Source: Bacteroidales bacterium (lineage in GTDB: Bacteria; Bacteroidota; Bacteroidia; Bacteroidales; WCHB1-69). From it: a stretch of 5,020 nt of DNA. The stretch lies in the NCBI GenBank assembly GCA_031264975.1, contig JAISDH010000204.1:1-5020 (forward strand), written 5' to 3'. The position numbers and the translations under genes are program-made. Below are positions 1 through 5,020 of this stretch, one piece after another. Under the pieces are notes generated by a model. It worked only from the letters and a program-made list of their open reading frames with translations. It was not told the origin of the DNA and ran no database searches. Each line of letters starts with the position of its first letter. The stretch's first letter is position 1.

Positions 1-369
1 TTCGTCAAAAACAACCGCCGCTATGAGACCTTTGCCTTTGTGCTGGACAAACTCCGGGAGGGAAAGGGTTTAAGTCCTGTGGAGCTGTACAAAAGGGCGT
101 GGATAGACAAGCGGCTTTACTCAAAGATCATGTCCACCGGTAATTACAGACCCGCGAAAAACACGGCAATAGCTTTTGGCCTTGCACTCCGGTTCAACAA
201 CGATGAGTTTGCCACTTTCCTGGGCAGCGCCGGTTTCGCTCTGAGCGACAGTTCCGTATTCGATCTGGTGATCCGGTTTTGTGTGGAGCACGAAATATTC
301 GACATACACGATGTAAACGCTCTGTTGTTGCAGGCGGATCAAAAGATGCTGTCTAGGGAGGAGGCTTGA
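1..369 (+). CDS. C-terminal part of a protein with an HTH-like domain (5' partial)
   Basis: The frame is open from the first base to TGA at 367-369, giving 122 residues and no convincing start, so the true start lies upstream. A GTG at 40 lies inside the frame and has no ribosome binding site. The visible part is all helical. A stretch around residues 24-60 (SPVELYKRAWIDKRLYSKI followed by YRPAKNTAIAFGLAL) reads like an XRE-type helix-turn-helix. It is followed by a second helical unit containing AGFALSDSSVFDLVIRF. From memory, the same tail occurs at the C terminus of larger bacterial proteins, including some macro-domain (ADP-ribose binding) proteins, and sometimes as a stand-alone protein. 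The catalytic or ligand-binding part, if any, is outside the window, so no function is assigned. Base composition is near 50% GC, unlike the following genes. The stop overlaps an ATG at 369 that opens only a three-codon ORF. Confidence 0.85.
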   Translation, partial: FVKNNRRYETFAFVLDKLREGKGLSPVELYKRAWIDKRLYSKIMSTGNYRPAKNTAIAFGLALRFNNDEFATFLGSAGFALSDSSVFDLVIRFCVEHEIFDIHDVNALLLQADQKMLSREEA

Positions 370-384
370 TGGAGTCATAATTTT

Positions 385-393
385 GAAGGAGGT
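385..393 (+). promoter_or_regulatory. strong Shine-Dalgarno without a well-placed start
   Basis: GAAGGAGGT at 385-393 is a near-perfect anti-16S match, but no ATG, GTG or TTG occurs 5-10 bases downstream. The nearest candidates are GTG at 409 and ATG at 412, 15 and 18 bases away and in the wrong frame for the coding-like sequence that follows. This suggests that a start codon was lost here. Confidence 0.55.
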
Positions 394-404
394 AATCACC
401 GGCA

Positions 405-620
405 AGTAGTGATGATCAGATACGAGCTTATCGCAAGTGGAGAAATCAAACTATATAGAATTTTGACTCCAAGGCGAAGGAGAGCAATATTTGCTACCAG
501 GAAACTCGTGACAAATACAAAGATGATGCGACGACTTTTGGAAAGATGGCATGTGTTTCTAATGAAGTTTCTCATCGTTTTGTTAAAGTTCTTGATTTTT
601 TAATTAAGAACGCAATTTAA
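405..620 (+). pseudogene. decayed small gene with in-frame TAG (tentative)
   Basis: The frame ending at TAA 618-620 reads like a real protein. It begins around SDDQIRAYRKWRNQTI, meets TAG at 456-458, then continues for 53 codons with a balanced composition (for example FDSKAKESNICYQETRDKY and FGKMACVSNEVSHRF). The alternative frame, starting at GTG 409 or ATG 412, gives a run of arginines and a tail of Phe, Leu and Ile typical of an out-of-frame shadow. A single G-to-T change (GAG to TAG) would explain the stop, and a small indel near 405-412 would explain the missing start below the strong Shine-Dalgarno at 385-393. The end lies 17 bases before the next small gene, so the two may once have been co-expressed. 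I do not recognise the family. An alternative is a short ORF starting after the TAG, but no start with a ribosome binding site is visible there. Confidence 0.4.
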
Positions 621-637
621 ATTCATGGAGGAATTCT

Positions 638-808
638 ATGGCTCGCTATTATGTAACATTTGAAAAGGCAACTGGGAATGGACGGCCTTCTAAAACGGCA
701 ACCAGCGTTAATGCAAACAGTAAAGAAGAAGCAAGACAGAAAGTCTTGGCTACGCAAGGTGCAGCTTCCAATGTCAAAGTCAAAATCATTTCTATTGTGG
801 AGAAATAA
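638..808 (+). CDS. small 56-residue protein of unknown function
   Basis: ATG at 638 follows GGAGG (627-631) with a 6-base spacer, which fixes the start. The frame ends at TAA 806-808. The protein begins MARYYVTFEKATGNGRPSKT and ends in the strand-like VKVKIISIVEK. Predicted order by eye is a beta strand (3-9), a Gly/Pro/Lys loop (12-19), a second strand (20-25), a helix (28-38, SKEEARQKVLA) and a final strand (46-54). This would be a compact beta-beta-alpha-beta fold. There is no signal peptide, membrane segment or cysteine. It has many Lys and Arg residues and could bind nucleic acid or a protein partner, but that is a guess. A larger overlapping frame at 660-866 lacks a ribosome binding site and is a shadow of this gene. 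Its excellent ribosome binding site and plausible fold make it a real gene despite its size. Confidence 0.75.
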   Translation: MARYYVTFEKATGNGRPSKTATSVNANSKEEARQKVLATQGAASNVKVKIISIVEK

Positions 809-809
809 T

Positions 810-866
810 ATGGATAGCATTTTCAGTGAGATTTGTTCGAAAACTTCAGTTCTCGAACAAATCTAA
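810..866 (+). CDS. possible 18-codon micro-ORF (leader-peptide candidate)
   Basis: ATG at 810 lies one base after the stop of the 56-residue gene and has GGAG at 799-802, a 7-base spacer. It encodes MDSIFSEICSKTSVLEQI and stops at TAA 864-866. The second half of the frame lies across the inverted repeat at 829-864, so a translating ribosome would open that hairpin. No run of a single amino acid is present, so classical amino-acid attenuation is not supported. It may equally be a chance ORF. Confidence 0.25.
   Translation: MDSIFSEICSKTSVLEQI
829..864 (+). repeat. perfect 12-bp inverted repeat (RNA hairpin)
   Basis: The arm AGATTTGTTCGA at 829-840 is exactly complementary to TCGAACAAATCT at 853-864. 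Within the 12-base spacer a further three pairs (842-844 with 849-851) can form after one mismatch, leaving a four-base loop. No T-run follows (AATAATTAG), so it is a poor match to an intrinsic terminator. It lies 44 bases before the start of the zinc-ribbon gene. It could be an mRNA-stabilising or attenuating hairpin, a binding site for a dimeric regulator, or a mobile-element remnant. Confidence 0.65.
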
Positions 867-908
867 TAATTAGTCTGGCTGTCATACTAAAATTACGGGG
901 GTAGTATA

Positions 909-2285
909 ATGACTTGTAAACAATGTGGTCAAATATTAGACGCTGATGCTAAATTTTGCCCAAACTGCGGAAAAAAGACAAAACTGGTAAAATCGACTGG
1001 AAATTCAGTTGAAAACCATATATCAGGATATTACACTGTAGACAAATTTCTCGAAAGCCAAGATCCCCTTAATGAGATTACTCTGTTGCTACATATACTG
1101 ATAAACCGTAATGTAATTGCGAAGGAAGTTATTAATTTCATCATGATGCCATCCAACGCATTTGGATTATTTTCAGATGATGTTAGTCTGTATATTTATA
1201 GTATTTATAATAAAATATTTAGATCTGATGACTATTTTGATGAAAAGTATAAAATTTCTTTTAAAGGCGAAATTTCAGAAATTTATAAAAATTCAGAGAC
1301 AAAGCTATTCATTGAAACAATGTATAAAACCATTTTTTATTGTCTTGGTTTCCGCATAAAACATATTTTATATAACAGAACAGGGAAAAAGGAAAACCGA
1401 TCTACGTCATTGAAGACAATTGTCGAATATATTCAAGATCCAGGAAAAAAGAATTATGAGAGCAAGAAACTATCAAACGAAACAACAGAATTATTTCAGT
1501 ATATCACACAAAATCTATCCGACAACGCAAGTGGAAAAATATTATCGAATATAGTAAATTCGATATTTGGTGATACTCTTGGAAATAACTCAATTGACTT
1601 TGTTAAAAATGTTGAGGAAAAGTATGATAGAAAAATAGATTATGCGGTAGAAAATTATCTTACAAATTTATTTGCGATTATGAACTTTGATACCGTACTG
1701 CAACCAATAGTAGAGAAAATTATTTGGATAAATAACAAACATGATATAGAATTGGAAGCAGAGTATTTTCTGGGAAGTAGAAGGTTTATATATTCAATTG
1801 GCGATTATCAAAATAAATTATTTCATGGGAAGGAAATATTTTTTTCTGAAAATGAAATAATATTATCCGATATGAACTATGAGGATAATTTTGATGGAAT
1901 TAAGGACCATAATCTGTTTGCCACTTTTGGTTTTTCATTAGAAAAAATATTAAATGCAGTTGGATTCGAATATGAAGGGTCGCAAGTGCGAGCAGCCGAG
2001 GGGGGATATGTCTTTGATATAAGTGCTCAATACACAAATGTTTCAGATGCTCAAAAAGCTAGTACCAACGACCTTATTAAAGCAAGTCGAAATGTGAAAG
2101 CCAAGAGTGAATCTAATGAAAAATCCAAGAACAATACTCGCAAAGTATCAATGGCAACTATTTTCGGACTTACCCCTAAAACCAATTGCAAAGAATGTGG
2201 ATGTCCGAGTTGTATGATATTTGCCAGGGAAGTTTTATATGGCAATATTTCGATTGATGACTGTCCGTATATTAGGCAGATGTGA
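909..2285 (+). CDS. zinc-ribbon protein with C-terminal CODH/ACS-type Fe-S motif
   Basis: This 458-residue protein has three parts. Residues 1-23 are a zinc ribbon with C3-x2-C6 and C17-x2-C20 (MTCKQCG and FCPNCGKK). Residues about 35-380 are an Asn/Lys/Ile-rich, mostly helical region that I do not recognise. After a polar linker (about 381-412, rich in Ser, Lys and Asn), residues 417-456 match the four-cysteine pattern C427-x2-C430-x4-C435-x16-C452 in the context LTPKTNCKECGCPSC and CPYI. That pattern and context are characteristic of the putative Fe-S domain Pfam PF04060. In the corrinoid iron-sulfur protein of the acetyl-CoA pathway this domain binds a [4Fe-4S] cluster. An extra Cys432 sits inside the motif. 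None of the corrinoid-binding or CODH parts is present, so the domain has been reused elsewhere. There is no signal peptide or membrane segment, so it is likely cytoplasmic. The start has GGGGG at 897-901, a modest ribosome binding site. It is probably cotranscribed with the J-domain gene 39 bases downstream. Confidence 0.85.
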   Translation: MTCKQCGQILDADAKFCPNCGKKTKLVKSTGNSVENHISGYYTVDKFLESQDPLNEITLLLHILINRNVIAKEVINFIMMPSNAFGLFSDDVSLYIYSIYNKIFRSDDYFDEKYKISFKGEISEIYKNSETKLFIETMYKTIFYCLGFRIKHILYNRTGKKENRSTSLKTIVEYIQDPGKKNYESKKLSNETTELFQYITQNLSDNASGKILSNIVNSIFGDTLGNNSIDFVKNVEEKYDRKIDYAVENYLTNLFAIMNFDTVLQPIVEKIIWINNKHDIELEAEYFLGSRRFIYSIGDYQNKLFHGKEIFFSENEIILSDMNYEDNFDGIKDHNLFATFGFSLEKILNAVGFEYEGSQVRAAEGGYVFDISAQYTNVSDAQKASTNDLIKASRNVKAKSESNEKSKNNTRKVSMATIFGLTPKTNCKECGCPSCMIFAREVLYGNISIDDCPYIRQM

Positions 2286-2324
2286 GGACTGGGCCGTTGA
2301 ATCAGTAAGAAGGAGGAAGAAATC

Positions 2325-3128
2325 ATGGGCATATTTTCAGATCTTTTAGGGTTAGCTTTAGAACATGGTATAAACAAAATTTCTGAAAATTTGAAAATCG
2401 AGAAATTAAAAAATGCAAAAGAGATAAATATATCGTTTTCATTGCCCCGTGCTGTGATGGGAGGCTTGTCTGGAGATAATAACGATCCAATTACGACTGC
2501 CCGACATGAATATCTGGAGATGTTGTTATATAAGTTTGCAGAGAGAATGGATATTAAGATAAATAAATATACTGCGGAAAAATATTGGTATTTTACACCT
2601 GATAAATCTGATCCGAATCAAATTTCTTCTTTCATTCTTTACAATAAAGATATTCTCTTAATTTATGGATTATGGGGGATGGCCAATGGGGGGATTAGAA
2701 TCATCGGTAATGGTTGTTATGACATTGCCTTATATATAGTTGACTTATTGGAAGAATTTGAATCAGAAACGATTCAATTCGCTGACAATTCATTTAATTT
2801 TCATGATAAAAAGTTGTATGAACTAGCAAAGCAAATGGTATCCAATTCTCTCTCTGACGAGGAAGACGAAGACGATGAGGACGATGAGGACGATGAGGAC
2901 AATGAGGACAATGAGGACGAAATAAAATCTCTTTGTGATTTTTTTCATATAGACTATTCGTCTATAAATAAAAGTGAGATCAAAAAAAGTTACCGTAATC
3001 TAATAACCCAATATCATCCTGACAAGGTAGATAATTTGGGAGAAGAATTTAAAAAATTAGCAGATCGTAAAACAAAAGAAATAAATGACAAATACAGAAA
3101 ACTTCTTACATGGTTGGAACGAAGATAA
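2325..3128 (+). CDS. J-domain (DnaJ-like) protein with acidic linker
   Basis: This 267-residue protein has a C-terminal J domain at about 201-262. Helix II (SEIKKSYRNLITQY) leads into the invariant HPD at 231-233, followed by helix III (EFKKLADRKTKEINDKYRKL). The layout is closest to DjlA-type J domains. J domains stimulate the ATPase of Hsp70 (DnaK) and deliver clients to it. Residues about 1-175 form a mixed alpha/beta domain that I do not recognise and that presumably binds the client. It contains a hydrophobic Gly-rich stretch, LLIYGLWGMANGGIRIIGNG. The two domains are joined by a pure Asp/Glu/Asn tract at about 178-199, built from a 9-base tandem repeat. No Gly/Phe region, zinc centre or C-terminal DnaJ domain is present, so this is a class III J protein. 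AAGGAGG at 2310-2316 with an 8-base spacer fixes the start. It lies between the zinc-ribbon gene and the membrane-protein gene, 26 bases before the latter. Confidence 0.9.
   Translation: MGIFSDLLGLALEHGINKISENLKIEKLKNAKEINISFSLPRAVMGGLSGDNNDPITTARHEYLEMLLYKFAERMDIKINKYTAEKYWYFTPDKSDPNQISSFILYNKDILLIYGLWGMANGGIRIIGNGCYDIALYIVDLLEEFESETIQFADNSFNFHDKKLYELAKQMVSNSLSDEEDEDDEDDEDDEDNEDNEDEIKSLCDFFHIDYSSINKSEIKKSYRNLITQYHPDKVDNLGEEFKKLADRKTKEINDKYRKLLTWLERR
2871..2915 (+). repeat. five-copy 9-bp tandem repeat in the acidic linker
   Basis: Three copies of GACGATGAG (2871-2897) are followed by two of GACAATGAG (2898-2915), encoding DDE three times and DNE twice. A degenerate start (GAGGAAGACGAA) precedes them. 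The unit is a multiple of three, so copy-number change would lengthen or shorten the linker without breaking the frame. Confidence 0.9.
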
Positions 3129-3154
3129 AAATCGCATATGAAAAGGAGTAAAAA

Positions 3155-3625
3155 ATGGGTAAAATATTATCATGGATATTGAGTGCTTTTTTGTGGCTTT
3201 TATTTATAGGAAGCATACTGCTAGTGATTAGAGCGGCGATTGACACAATGAAGGGTGGCAATGATATAGATGAAACAGGTGGAAACATTAATAGCATTTT
3301 AGGAGGAGGATTTCTTTGTGGTGGTATTCTTGCCGGAAAACTGATCGGTGGGTTTTGGTTCATTGTTTTAGGTATTATTTTAGGTGGAACAATAGGTTTT
3401 GTCATTTATGCAATAGCAAATAAAATAGGGGATCCTAAACGCTCTGTTATTGAAGCAAAAAGAAAACAAAAGGAAGAAGAAGCAATAAGTAAAGTTAGAC
3501 AAGAAGAAGTCGAGGATATGATCAAACAACAAAATGATAACAGTACCGAAAGAAAAACATATAAGGATGATATAAAAAGTAGTCCTGAAACCATAATGGA
3601 AATTCTTTTAAAGGACAAAAAATAG
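3155..3625 (+). CDS. glycine-rich inner-membrane protein with charged tail
   Basis: The protein has 156 residues and starts at ATG 3155, with AAAAGGAG at 3141-3148 and a 6-base spacer. It has a first membrane helix at about 5-27 (LSWILSAFLWLLFIGSILLV). A glycine-rich hydrophobic pair follows at about 48-88, with G50-G52, G56-G57, G61, G65-G66, G73, G77-G78 and G81. This resembles a glycine-zipper hairpin. Residues 94-156 are highly charged, with a likely coiled coil at about 97-127 (EAKRKQKEEEAISKVRQEE), and should face the cytoplasm. No catalytic motif is visible. It follows the J-domain gene by 26 bases and has the same AT-rich composition, so it is probably the last gene of that unit and may anchor the other products at the membrane. 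An alternative is a small pore-like or holin-like protein. The family is not recognised. Confidence 0.8.
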   Translation: MGKILSWILSAFLWLLFIGSILLVIRAAIDTMKGGNDIDETGGNINSILGGGFLCGGILAGKLIGGFWFIVLGIILGGTIGFVIYAIANKIGDPKRSVIEAKRKQKEEEAISKVRQEEVEDMIKQQNDNSTERKTYKDDIKSSPETIMEILLKDKK

Positions 3626-3698
3626 CAATGGCACATACTAATTTCGATGGACGCATATTTTATGTTCTCTTTTGGGAGGACAAAAAGGAGTGGAAAAA

Positions 3699-4010
3699 AT
3701 GAAAAAGAGAAATATTATCGTCAGCTTACTGTTTTCTTTGGCAACAGTTGGAACTGTCAGCGCTCTAGGAGCCCCTCAGGGCACCGGCGCTGGAGGAGGC
3801 CCAGGCAGCTTTTTTCTGACGGTTTTTCCCTTTCTGGTGATAATCGGTTTGATTGCCCTGTGGGTCATGGCCCTGGTCAGGGTTATAAAAGCCATGAGGA
3901 ACGGCAAAGACTCTTCCGTGCCAATCGTGGCGCTTATCCTGCTGATTTTGCTTGCGCCCATTGGCATTATTGTCAGTTTTACCGCGGTAAAACCCGTATC
4001 CAAAGTATGA
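3699..4010 (+). CDS. small exported or membrane protein with two transmembrane helices
   Basis: I chose ATG 3699 because AAAGGAG (3684-3690) lies 8 bases upstream. A TTG at 3672 would add nine residues with a poorer start. The 103-residue product begins MKKRNIIVSLLFSLATVGTV, a good signal peptide with likely cleavage after SA (about residue 22) or GA (about residue 25). A Gly/Pro-rich stretch (about 24-36) follows. Then come two strong membrane helices at about 38-62 and 74-96, joined by a short basic loop (KAMRNGKDSS). No enzymatic motif is present and I do not recognise the family. Codon use is GC-richer than in the preceding genes. It ends 15 bases before the lipoprotein gene, so the two are likely cotranscribed and work in the cell envelope. 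The alternative is that the first hydrophobic segment stays uncleaved as a third helix. Confidence 0.8.
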   Translation: MKKRNIIVSLLFSLATVGTVSALGAPQGTGAGGGPGSFFLTVFPFLVIIGLIALWVMALVRVIKAMRNGKDSSVPIVALILLILLAPIGIIVSFTAVKPVSKV

Positions 4011-4025
4011 ACAGAGGGTAATACC

Positions 4026-5020
4026 ATGAGCCAAAAGAGATGCCGGATAAAAAACATTGCGTTGTTTTTTTGTGTTATAATGATTGTGATTGCAGCCTGT
4101 TCTTCAGCGCCTTCCCGGCCGACCGCTTCCGTTCAGCCTGCTGTGCCAGTGCAGATCGAACTCGCACAGGCCGTCATACCTGTTGTTCCAGCCGTTACCG
4201 TGTCCGATGAACTGGATGGCGCTATCCAGGTGGCTTCGGATTATCTTAACAAGAATATCCCGAATGGAAGCAAGCTGGTTATTCTTAATTTCCGATCTGA
4301 TTATCCTCCTCTCTCAGAATATATCATTGACGTGCTTACCGGGTTTATCGTAAACGAACGGTCCCTTACCGTGGTAGACCGGGCCAATCTGACGCTTATT
4401 CAGCAGGAAATGGATTTTCAGCAATCGGGCGAAGTGAGCGATTCAAGCGCCCAGTCCATCGGGCAGAAGCTGGGGGCGCAGACCATTGTGTCCGGTTCGA
4501 TAACCGCTTTTGGGGATCTCTGGAGGCTGTCGGTCCGGGCCCTGGATGTGGAAAGCGCCCAGGTACAGGGACAGTTTAACCGGAATATGTCTTCCGGCCC
4601 TACTATCGCAGCGTTGACCAGCGGCCCTGCCCTTGTCGCTGCCGCCAATCCCATTTCGCCGGGTAGCGCTGAAAAAGCCGGGCAAACACCGGCCGCTATT
4701 CCGGCACAGTCACAGGGGACGGCACAAGCAGCCTTGCCCGATCCGCCTGTGCCAGGCGTTTCTTCTTCCAGCAGCGCCAACAACATGGTATCCGAAACAA
4801 CTAATCCAGCTCCGGCGCCTGTGACAGCCGCGCAAAATGCGACGACGACAAGTCCGGCAGTCCAAACAACCCAACCGGCTCAAACTTCCTCTGCTCCCGT
4901 GAGTCCGCCGGCAGGACCGCCGCTTATTGCTGGTTTCGTATGGATAAACGAAGGAACCTTTATGATGGGCAGCAGCCCGGCTACGGATCCGGGCAGAACC
5001 AGTGACGAGCTTATTCACCG
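4026..5020 (+). CDS. lipoprotein with CsgG/LpoB-like domain and start of a SUMF1 domain (3' partial)
   Basis: The frame starts at ATG 4026, with GAGGG just upstream (4013-4017), and is still open at the window end (331 complete codons). A short basic N terminus and hydrophobic core end in the lipobox IAAC, with lipidated Cys25, so it should be anchored in a membrane facing the periplasm or surface. Residues about 62-185 resemble the CsgG/LpoB-type fold. Features are KLVILNFRSDYPPLSEYIIDV, then LTVVDRANLTLIQQEMDFQ and GQKLGAQTIVSGSI. Residues about 186-300 are a Pro/Ala/Ser/Thr/Gln linker of low complexity. From about 303, FVWINEGTFMMGSSPATDPG matches the opening of formylglycine-generating-enzyme/SUMF1 (FGE-sulfatase) domains. 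In bacteria that fold often serves as a binding or structural module rather than a true sulfatase activator. The active-site cysteines of FGE would lie beyond the window, so catalysis cannot be judged. It follows the small membrane protein by 15 bases. Confidence 0.88.
   Translation, partial: MSQKRCRIKNIALFFCVIMIVIAACSSAPSRPTASVQPAVPVQIELAQAVIPVVPAVTVSDELDGAIQVASDYLNKNIPNGSKLVILNFRSDYPPLSEYIIDVLTGFIVNERSLTVVDRANLTLIQQEMDFQQSGEVSDSSAQSIGQKLGAQTIVSGSITAFGDLWRLSVRALDVESAQVQGQFNRNMSSGPTIAALTSGPALVAAANPISPGSAEKAGQTPAAIPAQSQGTAQAALPDPPVPGVSSSSSANNMVSETTNPAPAPVTAAQNATTTSPAVQTTQPAQTSSAPVSPPAGPPLIAGFVWINEGTFMMGSSPATDPGRTSDELIH

Larger units (their letters stand above)
375..3640. other. AT-rich accessory block (approximate limits)
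   Basis: Base composition changes sharply just after the stop at 369 and again before the gene that starts at 3699. Inside the block codons are AT-ending, with Lys, Asn, Ile and Tyr in excess. Outside it GC-ending codons are common. No transposase, integrase, tRNA or obvious terminal repeats are visible at either edge, so the limits are estimates from composition alone. The block holds one decayed gene, one small gene and three larger genes, all in the same direction. The simplest explanation is horizontal acquisition of a cassette. Confidence 0.6.

Noticed and set aside
409..603. Open frame of 64 codons on the + strand
   Set aside because: The product is Arg-rich then Phe/Leu/Ile-rich, its start is 15-18 bases from the Shine-Dalgarno, and another frame over the same bases looks far more protein-like.
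592..621. Possible promoter TTGATT / TTTAAA before the 56-residue gene
   Set aside because: Both hexamers are only four of six matches, and transcription would start almost on the ribosome binding site.
660..866. Open frame of 68 codons on the + strand
   Set aside because: It has no ribosome binding site and overlaps the well-supported 56-residue gene at 638-808 in a different frame. Only its last 18 codons, from ATG 810, have a ribosome binding site of their own.
829..870. Intrinsic terminator reading of the inverted repeat
   Set aside because: The stem is strong but no T-run follows on the + strand, so it was listed as a hairpin of unknown role instead.
865..870. Possible -10 box AATAAT upstream of the zinc-ribbon gene
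   Set aside because: No acceptable -35 element lies 16-18 bases upstream, and such AT-rich matches are expected by chance here.
2051..2377. Open frame on the - strand across the junction of two genes
   Set aside because: It is antisense to the conserved Fe-S motif and to the start of the J-domain gene, and its product has no recognisable features.
370..3700. Insertion sequence, CRISPR array or tRNA at the edges of the AT-rich block
   Set aside because: I found no transposase-like frame, no regularly spaced repeats, no tRNA-like cloverleaf and no convincing terminal repeats. Shared AGGAG strings are just ribosome binding sites.
3647..4021. Alternative + frame over the small membrane-protein gene
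   Set aside because: Its product is Arg/Ser/Gly-rich, as expected of a shifted frame. The frame from 3699 gives a signal peptide and two clear membrane helices.
4418..5018. Long - strand open frames opposite the lipoprotein gene
   Set aside because: They are antisense shadows of GC-rich codons. Their products are low-complexity, Arg/Cys/Ala-rich and lack start signals.

Overview
The window looks like bacterial chromosome in which an AT-rich block sits inside moderately GC-rich DNA. By eye, bases 1-370 and about 3700-5020 are near 50% GC. The block between them is much lower, near or below one third, and single 60-base stretches such as 1201-1260 drop to about one sixth. All supported genes are on the + strand and most have strong AGGAGG-type ribosome binding sites. 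The last gene is a lipoprotein joining a CsgG/LpoB-like domain to the start of a formylglycine-generating-enzyme-like (SUMF1) domain. From memory, proteins of that style are abundant in spirochetes such as the termite-gut treponemes, whose genomes are near 50% GC. A spirochete host is therefore my best guess, but it is not proven.

Region 1 (1-369) is the 3' end of a gene whose start lies outside the window. It carries a helix-turn-helix-like C-terminal domain. Region 2 (about 375-3640) is the AT-rich block. In order it holds: an orphan Shine-Dalgarno and what looks like a decayed small gene with an in-frame TAG; an intact 56-residue small protein; a perfect 12-bp inverted repeat overlapped by an 18-codon micro-ORF; a 458-residue protein with an N-terminal zinc ribbon and a C-terminal four-cysteine iron-sulfur motif; a 267-residue protein ending in a J domain after a pure Asp/Glu/Asn linker; and a 156-residue glycine-rich membrane protein with a charged cytoplasmic tail. 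Region 3 (3699-5020) returns to higher GC. It holds a small signal-peptide and two-helix membrane protein, then the lipoprotein, which runs off the end.

The three large genes of the block are closely spaced (39 and 26 bases apart), co-directional and alike in composition, so they probably form one transcription unit. An inference from the domains is a membrane-linked unit in which a J-domain co-chaperone would recruit Hsp70 (DnaK) to a metal- or redox-linked partner. No enzymatic activity is evident in any of these proteins, and neither a defence nor a stress role can be shown from the sequence alone. The two genes of region 3 are probably a separate cell-envelope operon of the host.
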